Shown here: positions 17,462 through 25,108 of the stretch, one piece after another | Position numbering within the stretch: the stretch's first letter is position 1 | Layout: each line of letters opens with the position of its first letter | Assembly: GCF_030811555.1 (NCBI RefSeq) | Contig: NZ_JAUSQZ010000001.1 | Coordinates: 6,197,241 to 6,261,240 of the forward strand | Direction: 5' to 3' | Source of the DNA: Kineosporia succinea | GTDB taxonomy: Bacteria > Actinomycetota > Actinomycetes > Actinomycetales > Kineosporiaceae | Length of the DNA: 64,000 nucleotides | Made by a program: the position numbers and the translations under genes | Notes under the pieces: model-generated | What the model was told of the DNA's origin: nothing | The model's database searches: none | Seen by the model: only the letters and a program-made list of their open reading frames with translations

Positions 17462-19285
17462 ATGACGAAACTCCGCCTCGCCCGCCGCCGGCAGATCGCC
17501 GGCGCTGCCGGCCTGGTCACCCTGATCGGGGCCGGCGTCACCGTCGTCGGGGCCCACGCGGCGCAGACCAGTACGTTCACCGCCGACTTCGAGTCCGGCA
17601 GCACCAGCGCCTGGTCGAAGTCGGGCGGCACCTGGTCGGTCGTCAGCGACGGCTCCAAGGTGCTCAGCCAGACCAGCGCCACCAGTGAGAACGCCCGCGA
17701 GTTCGCCGGCGACACCTCCTGGACCGACTACACCGTCTCCGGCCGGGTCAAGGCACTCTCCCTGGGCACAGGCGGTTTCGCCGGTCTCCTGGCCCGGGCC
17801 CAGAGCTCCACCACCTTCTACCGCCTGGCCCTGGTCTCCGGCCACGCCCAGCTGCAGGCCGTCAACAGCGGCGCCGTGACCGTGCTGGCCACCTCCACGA
17901 GCACCGTCACGACCGGCACCTGGTACACGCTCAGCCTCACGGTCTCCGGCTCCACGATCAGCGGCAGCATCAACGGGGTCAGCATCGGCTCGGCCGGCAA
18001 CGCGCTCGCCTCCGCCGGCCGGATCGGCCTGCAGACGGCGAACGCCACCGCCAGCTTCGACGACATCACCGTGACCACCGGCACGACCAGCGCTCCCACG
18101 ACCCCCGCGTCCTCGAATCCGGCGACGACGACCCCCGCCGCCACGACCCCGGCCACCACGACCCCCGCCGTCACCCCGACCACCGGCACCCCCGTCAGCG
18201 GTGCCCTCTACGTCTCACCCACCGGCAGCGCCACCGCCGCCGGCACCCAGGCGGCCCCCACCACCCTGGCCACCGCGATCACCAAGGTCGCCGCCGGCGG
18301 CACGATCTACCTGCGCGGCGGCACCTACGCGCTCTCGGCCACCCAGACCATCGCCGAGGGCAACGACGGCACCGCGAGCGCGCCCAAGACCATCGCCGCG
18401 TACCCGGGGGAGAGCCCGGTGCTCGACTTCTCCGCGCAGGCGGTCGCGGACTCGAACCGCGGCCTGGCCCTGAACGGCGACTACTGGCACCTGACCGGTT
18501 TCACGGTCCAGCACGCCGGGGACAACGGCATCGCGATCGGCGGGAGCCACAACACCGTCGAGCGGATCGTGACCGCCTTCAATCACGACAGCGGCCTGCA
18601 GATCTCGAGGGTCTCCTCGGCGACCGCGAAGGCGGACTGGCCGGCGGGCAACCTGGTGATCAGCTCGGAGTCGCACGACAACGCCGACCCCGACGGTGAG
18701 GACGCCGACGGTTTCGCCGCCAAGCTCACCGTGGGCGCGGGCAACGTGTTCCGCTACGACGTCTCGCACCACAACATCGACGACGGCTGGGACCTCTTCG
18801 CCAAGGCCGACACCGGCGCGATCTCCCCGGTGACGATCGAGGACTCGCTGTCCTACACCAACGGCACCCTCACCGACGGCACCGTGAACGCCGAGGGCGA
18901 CCGCAACGGCTTCAAGCTCGGTGGCTCCGACATCAAGGTCAACCACGTCGTGCGGCGCAGCATCGCCTACGGCAACGGCCACCACGGCTTCACCTACAAC
19001 AGCAACCCGGGCGCGATGACGATCGCGAACAACCTCGCCGTCAGCAACGCCGAGCGGAACTTCGCGTTCGACGAGGGCACGCACACCTTCACGTCCAACA
19101 CCTCGTGCCGCTTCACCGGCACCGCGACCAGCGACAAGATCTCCGGCACCGCCGACAGCACCAACCAGTTCTGGTCGGGGAGCAACGGTTCCCGCTGCTC
19201 CTCCTACAGCGGCGCGCTGGCCTGGTCGTTCGCCACCGACGGCAAGCTCGTCACCACCCTGGGCGGCAAGACGGTCACCTTCTGA
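17462..19285 (+). CDS. Secreted pectate-lyase-like protein with N-terminal beta-sandwich domain
   Basis: 607 residues. The signal peptide (1-34) starts with an Arg-rich stretch. Residues 37-215 look like a LamG/concanavalin-type carbohydrate-binding or glycoside-hydrolase-16-like sandwich. A Thr/Pro-rich linker (216-260) leads to a right-handed parallel beta-helix (about 260-607) with repeated N-x-V/I turns (GGSHNTVERIV, GFKLGGSDIKVNHVV), like family 9 pectate lyases. Asp-rich segments (NADPDGEDADG, NIDDGWD) could bind calcium. Likely exported to cleave plant pectin-type polysaccharide. ATG at 17462 follows GGGGAAA. Confidence 0.85.
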   Translation: MTKLRLARRRQIAGAAGLVTLIGAGVTVVGAHAAQTSTFTADFESGSTSAWSKSGGTWSVVSDGSKVLSQTSATSENAREFAGDTSWTDYTVSGRVKALSLGTGGFAGLLARAQSSTTFYRLALVSGHAQLQAVNSGAVTVLATSTSTVTTGTWYTLSLTVSGSTISGSINGVSIGSAGNALASAGRIGLQTANATASFDDITVTTGTTSAPTTPASSNPATTTPAATTPATTTPAVTPTTGTPVSGALYVSPTGSATAAGTQAAPTTLATAITKVAAGGTIYLRGGTYALSATQTIAEGNDGTASAPKTIAAYPGESPVLDFSAQAVADSNRGLALNGDYWHLTGFTVQHAGDNGIAIGGSHNTVERIVTAFNHDSGLQISRVSSATAKADWPAGNLVISSESHDNADPDGEDADGFAAKLTVGAGNVFRYDVSHHNIDDGWDLFAKADTGAISPVTIEDSLSYTNGTLTDGTVNAEGDRNGFKLGGSDIKVNHVVRRSIAYGNGHHGFTYNSNPGAMTIANNLAVSNAERNFAFDEGTHTFTSNTSCRFTGTATSDKISGTADSTNQFWSGSNGSRCSSYSGALAWSFATDGKLVTTLGGKTVTF

Positions 19286-19408
19286 GACGTGTGAGCCACA
19301 GGAAAAGTGCCTGAGGACGCCGTGGTCGCGTCGGTCGGGAGACCGGCACGACCGCGGCGCCCGGGTGTCCCCGGTCACATCTTCCGTTCTGATGCAGCGT
19401 TTCCGGCC

Positions 19409-19444
19409 CGGCGACCACTACGGCGACCACTCCAACGACCACTC
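19409..19444. repeat. 12-bp imperfect tandem repeat, three copies
   Basis: Units CGGCGACCACTA, CGGCGACCACTC and CAACGACCACTC follow each other directly upstream of the ECF sigma gene. They could be promoter-region direct repeats or neutral slippage; nothing more can be said. Confidence 0.6.
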
Positions 19445-19474
19445 CGACGGCAGTGGGCAGGAAAGGATGCAGTG

Positions 19475-20059
19475 GTGATTGTCGACGAACAACTCGGCGT
19501 CGGTCCGGCGACCGACGCCCAGTTGCTGGCCTCGATCCGGGCGGGGGACCAGGACGCGTTCACCGAGCTCTTCGAACGGTATGCGCAGATCGTCTGGAAC
19601 TACGCCTACCGGCTGACCGCCTCCTGGGCCGAGGCCGAGGACGTGGCCGGAGCGGTGTACCTGGTGCTGTGGCGGCGCCGGGGCGCGGTGCGCATCGTCA
19701 ACGGCAGCGCGCTGCCGTGGCTGCTGAAGGTGACGAACACGCTGGTGCGCAACGAGCGACGCCGGCTGGCGCGCTACCTGCGCGCGCTGCCCCGGATCGC
19801 CTCGCACCCGGCCCAGCGCGACCACGCCGAGGAGCTCAGCGAGCAGGCGGCCGCGAAAGCCCGGCTGGAGCAGGTCCTGCACGCCGTGCGCCGCCTGCCC
19901 CGCGCCGAACGCGAGGCCGTCGAGTACTGCGCCCTGGGCCGGATGGCCACCGCGGACGTCGCCGAACTGCTCGGCATCACCGAGGCCTCCGTGCGCTCGC
20001 GGCTCTCACGCGCCCGGGCCCGCCTGCACACCCTGACCGCCGCGAACGACGAGGCCTGA
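19475..20059 (+). CDS. ECF-type RNA polymerase sigma factor
   Basis: 194 residues. Sigma region 2 (about 20-90) reads AFTELFERYAQIVWNYAYRL with SWAEAEDVAGAVYLVLWRRR; region 4 (about 125-180) reads LPRAEREAVEYCALGRMATA and LLGITEASVRSRLSRARARL, a clear helix-turn-helix. It directs transcription of an unknown regulon. There is no ATG. GTG at 19475 lies 7 bases after GAAAGGA; GTG at 19472 is the alternative. It is followed after 3 bases by a membrane-anchored protein gene. Confidence 0.93.
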   Translation: MIVDEQLGVGPATDAQLLASIRAGDQDAFTELFERYAQIVWNYAYRLTASWAEAEDVAGAVYLVLWRRRGAVRIVNGSALPWLLKVTNTLVRNERRRLARYLRALPRIASHPAQRDHAEELSEQAAAKARLEQVLHAVRRLPRAEREAVEYCALGRMATADVAELLGITEASVRSRLSRARARLHTLTAANDEA

Positions 20060-20062
20060 ACC

Positions 20063-21388
20063 ATGAGGAATGACATGAAGGACGCGCTGGACGAGGTCGC
20101 GCTCGCGGCGGACCGGCCGATGCCGCACGACGTGCGACGCCGCTTGCACGGCCGGGTCTCGGCCCGGCCCGCTCCGGCCCGGCCCGCTCCGGCCCGGCCC
20201 ACACCGGCCCGCACCCACCTGGTCACGGTGCTCAGCGCGACCGCGGTCGCCGGGGTCGCCGTGCTGGCGATGCTGGGCGGCCAGCAGTGGCGCAGCGCCG
20301 GCGGCTCGGTCGCGGCCGCCGCCGGCGGACCGGGCGACCCCGACCTGGCCGCGCAGGGCGGCTGGACGCAGGAGGACACGCGCCGGGGCAACCACTTCTG
20401 GAGCGCCGCGGAACGCTACGACGCGGTCGCGAACTGGGCCCCCGCCGAGGCGGTCGAGCGGTGCTCGGCCGGCCCGGGCTGGGAACCCCTGCTGACCACC
20501 TCCGCGCGGGGCGTCACGGCCGTGGCCTTCGCCGACGGCGACGAGCGGATCTTCTGCGAGCTGACGACCGACACGGTCACCCTCTCCCGGCCCGTCCCCG
20601 CCGAGCGGAGCGCCGGCGACGCCACCATCGACCTCGTCTCCCCTCTGGGCACCGTGGCCGGCGTGGTCTCCACCGACGTCTCGCAGGTGCTCCTGTCGGC
20701 GGGCTCCACCCCCGATCAGTCGGACGCGGCCGTGATCAGCAACGGCGTGTTCCTGCGTCCCAACTCGGTTCCCGCGGGCAGCACGTCGTTCGCGGTGAAG
20801 GTCGACGGCACGCTCGAGACGCAAAGCCCGTCCTCGGGCATCCTGAGCCACACGGGCACACACCCCGAAGAGGGGACGAACGACCTGGCCGCCTGCACGG
20901 GAGGCACCGACCTGCCGGTGGCCGACCCGGGACGCTGGGAACGCGGCGCCACCGGCGACATCGACGGTGAGCAGCTGCAGCTGTGGAGCTACGGCGGGAT
21001 GCTGGCGATCTGCCGTACCGACGCCGCGGGCACCGGCTCGGTGCAGGTCGTGTCCAAGGACGACCCCACGACCACCACCGAGCCGGAACTGGCCGCCACC
21101 AGGGATCTCGGCGCCACCCGGGAGATCTTCTACGACTTCCGGCCCGACTCCGGCGGCGAGTCCAGCGACACGGTGGCCCTCGCCGGGGCCGGCCTGCCCG
21201 CCGGTGCGGCCCTCGTCGAGGTCACCCGTCCCCGGACGGGCCTGCTGAGCGCCCGCGTCGTGGGGGACACGTTCGTGCTCACCGGGATCCGGCTGAACGA
21301 GACCGGCACCGGGACCGACCCCTCGACCCTGACCGTCCGCGACGCGGACGGTGCGGTGCTGGTCCGCATCGACCTGGCCGACCTCTGA
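20063..21388 (+). CDS. Membrane-anchored protein co-encoded with ECF sigma factor
   Basis: 441 residues. A charged N-terminal part (1-30), a repetitive Ala-Pro-Arg stretch (about 33-48), one membrane helix (about 53-72) and a large outer domain with no recognised motif and few cysteines. It begins 3 bases after the sigma gene, so it is probably translationally coupled. In actinomycetes such a partner is often an anti-sigma factor or a stress sensor; the short cytoplasmic part lacks a HxxxCxxC zinc motif, so an anti-sigma role is only inference. Confidence 0.75.
   Translation: MRNDMKDALDEVALAADRPMPHDVRRRLHGRVSARPAPARPAPARPTPARTHLVTVLSATAVAGVAVLAMLGGQQWRSAGGSVAAAAGGPGDPDLAAQGGWTQEDTRRGNHFWSAAERYDAVANWAPAEAVERCSAGPGWEPLLTTSARGVTAVAFADGDERIFCELTTDTVTLSRPVPAERSAGDATIDLVSPLGTVAGVVSTDVSQVLLSAGSTPDQSDAAVISNGVFLRPNSVPAGSTSFAVKVDGTLETQSPSSGILSHTGTHPEEGTNDLAACTGGTDLPVADPGRWERGATGDIDGEQLQLWSYGGMLAICRTDAAGTGSVQVVSKDDPTTTTEPELAATRDLGATREIFYDFRPDSGGESSDTVALAGAGLPAGAALVEVTRPRTGLLSARVVGDTFVLTGIRLNETGTGTDPSTLTVRDADGAVLVRIDLADL
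20161..20205. repeat. 15-bp in-gene tandem repeat encoding Ala-Pro-Arg
   Basis: Three copies of GGCCCGGCCCGCTCC, the last with a changed end, lie inside the membrane partner gene and encode a short ARPAP-type repeat just before the membrane helix. Multiples of three keep the frame, so length variation would be tolerated. Confidence 0.75.
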
Positions 21389-21413
21389 AACGGGAGCCTG
21401 TCAGACTACGAGG

Positions 21414-21947
21414 ATGGACGGCAGCTTCTTCCCCTCGTGGCGGCGCGCTCCCGAAGGGGACCAGCTTCGCGGGCCCCAGGGGCGCGACGACCTGGCCGAC
21501 GCGGTCGACCGGGCCGCGTTCGGTCGCCCGGTCGAGCACGAACTGAGCGCCCTGGCCGCGCTGCTCGACGACGACGAGACCGTTCAGCAGGTCGTCGAGG
21601 GCGGCACCGGCGTGGCCGTGCTGACCACCCGGCGCATCCTCGTCAAGGTCGAGGGCATCGACCCGGCCCTGATCATCGAGCGGGCCGACGTCATCCGGGC
21701 GGCCGGCCGCACCCACCGCGGCATGGGCACCCTCACCCTCAAGACCCGTTCCGGCAACCTGGTGGTCGACCAGATCCTGGGCACCCAGGCCGAGACCTTC
21801 GCCGCCAACGTCACCGCACCGGTGCCCGAGGTCGCCCCGGCCGACCCGATCGCGGCGCTCGCCGATCTGCGGGCGGCCCACCGGGCCGGCACGATCGGCG
21901 ACGACGAGTTCGAGACCCGGAAACGTCAGCTGGTCGAAGAGATCTGA
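21414..21947 (+). CDS. PH-like domain protein with C-terminal SHOCT motif
   Basis: 177 residues. The middle (about 60-125: VLTTRRILVKVEG, GTLTLKTRSGNLVVDQIL) resembles a bacterial pleckstrin-homology-like domain. The last 35 residues (DPIAALADLRAAHRAGTIGD, DEFETRKRQLVEEI) are a textbook SHOCT (short C-terminal) motif, thought to mediate oligomerisation. Molecular role unknown. ATG at 21414 has no spaced ribosome site, so the start is uncertain. Confidence 0.75.
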   Translation: MDGSFFPSWRRAPEGDQLRGPQGRDDLADAVDRAAFGRPVEHELSALAALLDDDETVQQVVEGGTGVAVLTTRRILVKVEGIDPALIIERADVIRAAGRTHRGMGTLTLKTRSGNLVVDQILGTQAETFAANVTAPVPEVAPADPIAALADLRAAHRAGTIGDDEFETRKRQLVEEI

Positions 21948-21959
21948 CTCGTTCCCGAT

Positions 21960-21994
21960 CGCCTTCGTGACCGCTGACGCCGGTCACGAAGGCG
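21960..21994. terminator. Hairpin between convergent genes
   Basis: CGCCTTCGTGACC at 21960-21972 pairs perfectly (13 bp) with 21982-21994 across a 9-base loop. It lies between the SHOCT-protein stop (21947) and the TetR stop (22010), so it can end both transcripts. Confidence 0.8.
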
Positions 21995-22009
21995 CGAGGC
22001 GGACGAAAC

Positions 22010-22609
22010 CTACTGCGCGGAGGACGTTCCCAGGGCGAGTGCCCGGTCGAAAGCGGTGCGGGTCGCCTCGGCCAGTGCCTCGGGGGCGTCGCCGCAGATG
22101 TCCCGGGCCGTCGCGAAGCAGGCGATGGCGACGTGCCCGGCGAACGTGGCCACGTCACTCTCCCAGCCCTTCTCGACGAGCAGGGCGGTCAGCCGCTGGG
22201 CGATGAGCTGTGCCTTGGCCGCGCTGCGGGCCTGGAGCTCCGGACTGCCCGCGACCAGGCGGGTGTGACTGCGGTACTCGTCCGGATCGGACGCGACGAG
22301 GGTGCCCAGCCGCACCACGAACGGCTGAAGGGCCAGCAGGGCATCGGCCGCGGTGCGGGTGCCGCCGGGCGTGGCCCGGACGGCGTCGGCGTCGAGGCTG
22401 CCGAGCAGCTCGCGCTCGTGCGCGAAGACGACCTCCTGCTTGTCGCCGAAGTGGCGGAAGAAGGTGGTGCGGCCGACCTCCGCGCGCTCGGCGATGTCGG
22501 ACACCGAGACGCCGTCGAAGCCGTGCGCCGCGAACAGCTCGGCAGCTGCCCGCACGATGCGCTGACGGGCCTGCTGCTGCTTGCGTTCGACGAGCCGGCC
22601 CGAGGTCAT
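22010..22609 (-). CDS. TetR-family transcriptional regulator
   Basis: 199 residues. The helix-turn-helix is clear at about 14-62 (RIVRAAAELFAAHGFDGVSV, SDIAERAEVGRTTFFRHFGD), followed by a helical effector domain. It is divergent from a SnoaL-like gene; the shared gap contains two GGAAC/GTTCC palindromes, one inside a likely promoter, so it probably represses that gene and itself. Ligand unknown. Start at the ATG at 22609 by family alignment; upstream extension is low complexity. Confidence 0.93.
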   Translation of the reverse strand: MTSGRLVERKQQQARQRIVRAAAELFAAHGFDGVSVSDIAERAEVGRTTFFRHFGDKQEVVFAHERELLGSLDADAVRATPGGTRTAADALLALQPFVVRLGTLVASDPDEYRSHTRLVAGSPELQARSAAKAQLIAQRLTALLVEKGWESDVATFAGHVAIACFATARDICGDAPEALAEATRTAFDRALALGTSSAQ

Positions 22610-22624
22610 GGCCCCGAGTGTACG

Positions 22625-22672
22625 GGAACGCGTTCCGGAGGGGCTTGCGTTCCGTTTGGAACTGCGTACCAT
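22625..22672 (+). promoter_or_regulatory. Two GGAAC/GTTCC palindromes and promoter of SnoaL-like gene
   Basis: GGAACGCGTTCC (perfect, 22625-22636) and GTTCCGTTTGGAAC (22649-22662) share the same half site in different arrangements. A candidate rightward promoter is TTGCGT (22645-22650), 16 bases, TACCAT (22667-22672), with the second palindrome in its spacer. This suits repression by the adjacent TetR. Confidence 0.6.
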
Positions 22673-22717
22673 TTCTCGGGTCGGACCGACCGGCGAACCT
22701 CTGGAAGGGGCATTCCC

Positions 22718-23128
22718 ATGAACACGGACGACCGATGGGCGATCACCGAGACCCTGGCCCTGGCCGGGCACGTCGTCGACAGCGGCGATCTCGACCGGCT
22801 GAGCGCGGTTTTCGCGTCCGACGTGGTCTACGACATGAGCGCCGTCGGCGCCGGCATGCCGGTGATCACCGGCACCGAGGCCGTGCGGCAGGGGGCGCTG
22901 AGGATGGGGGCGAACGGTCCCGTCGCGCACCACGTCACCAACGTGGTCGTCGTTCGCGAGGACGGGGCTCAGGCCGAGGTGGACTCCAAGGGCCTGCTGC
23001 TGATGCCCGACGGCACGGTGCAGAGCGTCGTGCACCACGACGTCCTGCGCCGCGGTGACGACGGGTGGCGCATCGCCCGCCGGGTCATCGTCCCCCAGCG
23101 GGCCGCGCTCGGCGCCCTCGCCTCGTGA
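22718..23128 (+). CDS. SnoaL-like / NTF2-fold protein
   Basis: 136 residues. The pattern DRWAITETLALAGHVVDSGD, FASDVVYDMSAVG, HHVTNVVVVREDG and WRIARRVIVPQR is typical of SnoaL_4-type proteins related to scytalone dehydratase and limonene epoxide hydrolase. No catalytic set can be assigned. ATG at 22718 follows GGAAGGGG by 7 bases. Under the divergent TetR. Confidence 0.85.
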   Translation: MNTDDRWAITETLALAGHVVDSGDLDRLSAVFASDVVYDMSAVGAGMPVITGTEAVRQGALRMGANGPVAHHVTNVVVVREDGAQAEVDSKGLLLMPDGTVQSVVHHDVLRRGDDGWRIARRVIVPQRAALGALAS

Positions 23129-23200
23129 CCGTCGCCTTCCGGGCCGTCGCCGTCCTCGTCAGGGTGTGACGCCCGAAGGCCGGAAGGCCCGGGGGCCGGG

Positions 23201-23437
23201 TCAGTTCTCCGGCAGGGCGGCGAAGTCGCGCTTGGCCTGGCGGTACCAGCCCAGGCCGGCGACGGGGCGCCTCCACCGGCCCTGCATCTCCTTCAGGGCC
23301 GGCTCGTGGGCCACGTCGCCGGCGGCCACGGCCTCCTTCAGGTGGGCGTCCTGCGCGTTGATCACCACGTTGGCGTCCTTGCCCACGTGGGGCTGGTCGC
23401 AGGGCCCGCCCAGCTGGCGGCACGTCATCGTCTTCAT
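23201..23437 (-). CDS. DUF1059-type small protein
   Basis: 78 residues. It begins MKTMTCRQLGGPCDQPHVG, the Cys-containing opening of the DUF1059 family of small, possibly metal-binding proteins, then has a basic C-terminal tail (GRWRRPVAGLGWYRQAKRDF). No role is known to me. CGGAG lies 8 bases before the ATG. It stands alone between the SnoaL-like gene and the epimerase gene. Confidence 0.7.
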   Translation of the reverse strand: MKTMTCRQLGGPCDQPHVGKDANVVINAQDAHLKEAVAAGDVAHEPALKEMQGRWRRPVAGLGWYRQAKRDFAALPEN

Positions 23438-23589
23438 GTCCCTGGCTCCGTCCGTGCCCGCGGTCACCGGTGCCCGCTGTCGATCGGGACGCCGGGCGCG
23501 TCCCCTGCGATCACGGTAGGAGGGCGGGCAGGAGCGGCGCTTCTTCATTCCTGATCCGTCCTCCGTCCGGAGCCCTCACGACGGGGTGC

Positions 23590-24537
23590 CTACCGCTCGT
23601 GGCCGGCCCGCAGCCAGGCGATGTAGTCCGCCGCCGCGGCCGCGGTGTCGTACTCCGGCTCGAACCCCGTGTCCTCGCGCAGCCGGGTGATGTCCAGCCA
23701 GCTGACCGGCTTCGCCCCCGCCGAGGGCAGCTCGACCGCGAAACCGGGCTCGACCGAGGCGATCGCGGCGATCACGTCGGCGGTGCTCGTCGCCCGGCCC
23801 GAGGCGACGTTGTAGGTGCCGTGCCGCAGGGTCCCGGCCAGCTGCAGCAGCGCCAGGGCGCGGCCGGTGTCCTTGACGTACATCAGGTCGAGGGCGTCCT
23901 CGGCGTGAGCCGGGGCCAGCTGCCCGCTCAGGTCGGGCTCACGGTGCCGGGCGGCCGCCTCGATCAGTGACGGCGCGGGGAAGAACGGATCCGGCAGGTG
24001 CCCGCCCGGACCCCAGGTGCCCGAGATGCGGGCGCTGACGATCTCGACGTCGGTCACGCTCGAGAGATGGCCCGCGGCCAGCTCGGTGATCTTCTTGAAC
24101 GTCGGGATGGCGTGGGTGAAAGCCATCGGCAGCGGCTGGTCCTCGCTGAGCGCTCCCTCGGCCGGGACACCGGCGTACACGCCGATGGTGCTGGCCGTCA
24201 CCACACGGCGCACACCCCAGGCCCGCGCGGCGCGCACGATGTTGAGGAACCCCTCCAGCGACCGGCCGAACGAGCCGACCGGGTCGTCGTCGGTCGCCGC
24301 CCAGGGAACCGAGACGGCCAGGTGCACGATGCCGGTGATCGGGTGCTTCTCGCCGACGGCCAGGAGCGCGTCGAGGTCGGCCGCGTCGGCCTGCACGACG
24401 TGCACGGGCAGGCCGGCCAGGTGGTCGGGCAGCTCGGGGGAGCGGCGCTGCAGGAGCACGCACTCCTGGCCGGCGTCGGTCAGGGCGCGGACGGTGTGGG
24501 AGCCGATGAAGCCGAGTCCGCCGGTCACGAGGATCAT
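23590..24537 (-). CDS. NAD-dependent epimerase/dehydratase-like protein, atypical active site
   Basis: 315 residues of the extended SDR fold. Rossmann motif GGLGFIG (8-14) and conserved GVRRVVTASTIGVYAG are present, but where the catalytic Tyr-x-x-x-Lys is expected the sequence is THAIPTFKK, without the tyrosine. It may use another residue, or act as a binding or regulatory protein. ATG at 24537 is 7 bases after AAAGG; a GTG at 24543 is too close to that site. Divergent from a MarR gene with an 11-bp inverted repeat between. Confidence 0.85.
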   Translation of the reverse strand: MILVTGGLGFIGSHTVRALTDAGQECVLLQRRSPELPDHLAGLPVHVVQADAADLDALLAVGEKHPITGIVHLAVSVPWAATDDDPVGSFGRSLEGFLNIVRAARAWGVRRVVTASTIGVYAGVPAEGALSEDQPLPMAFTHAIPTFKKITELAAGHLSSVTDVEIVSARISGTWGPGGHLPDPFFPAPSLIEAAARHREPDLSGQLAPAHAEDALDLMYVKDTGRALALLQLAGTLRHGTYNVASGRATSTADVIAAIASVEPGFAVELPSAGAKPVSWLDITRLREDTGFEPEYDTAAAAADYIAWLRAGHER

Positions 24538-24560
24538 GAACACACCTTTCGTTAGGAATC

Positions 24561-24587
24561 CTGATCGTCAGGATCACTGACGATCAG
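24561..24587. promoter_or_regulatory. MarR-type operator between MarR and epimerase genes
   Basis: CTGATCGTCAG at 24561-24571 and its exact complement at 24577-24587 form an 11-bp inverted repeat around GATCA. It is centred in the 70-bp gap between the two divergent start codons, so a bound regulator would cover both promoters. Confidence 0.75.
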
Positions 24588-24607
24588 CGTAAGCGTATGC
24601 TGAGGTC

Positions 24608-25033
24608 GTGTCCACCGAAGCCGACCCCCGCGACGTCCTCGCCTATCTGCTCAAGCACGCCACGGCGAAGCTCACGGCCGCCACGGACACGGCGCTGGAG
24701 CCGTTCGGCATCGACAGCAAGGACTTCGGGGCCCTGCGCGTACTGGCCCACCGCGAGCCCGCCTCGCAACTGCAGGTCGCGCGCACGCTGGGCATCGACC
24801 GCACCACCATGGTGGCGCTGCTGGACGCGCTCGAGCGCAAGGGCGTCGTCGCACGCCGTCCCGACCCGGCCGACCGGCGGCGCAACGTGGTCGAGCTGAC
24901 GGCCGAGGGGCTGACGACGTTCGAGGCCGCGCAGAAGGCCTACGGCCGGGCCGAGAAGGCCTTCCTGGCCGGCGTCGGCGCCGACGGGGTGGCCGGGTTA
25001 CGGCGCACGCTGCGCACTCTGCTCGACGACTGA
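24608..25033 (+). CDS. MarR-family transcriptional regulator
   Basis: 141 residues. The winged helix has LQVARTLGIDRTTMVALLDA, LERKGVVARRPDPADRRRN and a dimerisation helix at the C-terminus, typical MarR. Start is GTG at 24608. It probably binds the inverted repeat just upstream and controls itself and the divergent epimerase-like gene in response to a small phenolic or electrophile. Confidence 0.93.
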   Translation: MSTEADPRDVLAYLLKHATAKLTAATDTALEPFGIDSKDFGALRVLAHREPASQLQVARTLGIDRTTMVALLDALERKGVVARRPDPADRRRNVVELTAEGLTTFEAAQKAYGRAEKAFLAGVGADGVAGLRRTLRTLLDD

Positions 25034-25108
25034 CCCGGCGGCCGGCCGCGGTGACCCGGCCCCGACCGCATAGGGTCGGCAGCAGCGTCCCCGACCCCGG
25101 AGCCCTCG

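Noticed and set aside
20063-21388. Zinc-type anti-sigma factor
   Set aside because: The short cytosolic part has no HxxxCxxC motif; kept as a membrane partner of unknown role.
23134-23188. GCCTTCCGG/CCGGAAGGC inverted repeat after the SnoaL-like gene as a terminator
   Set aside because: The 37-base loop makes it weak, and similar GC matches are expected by chance.
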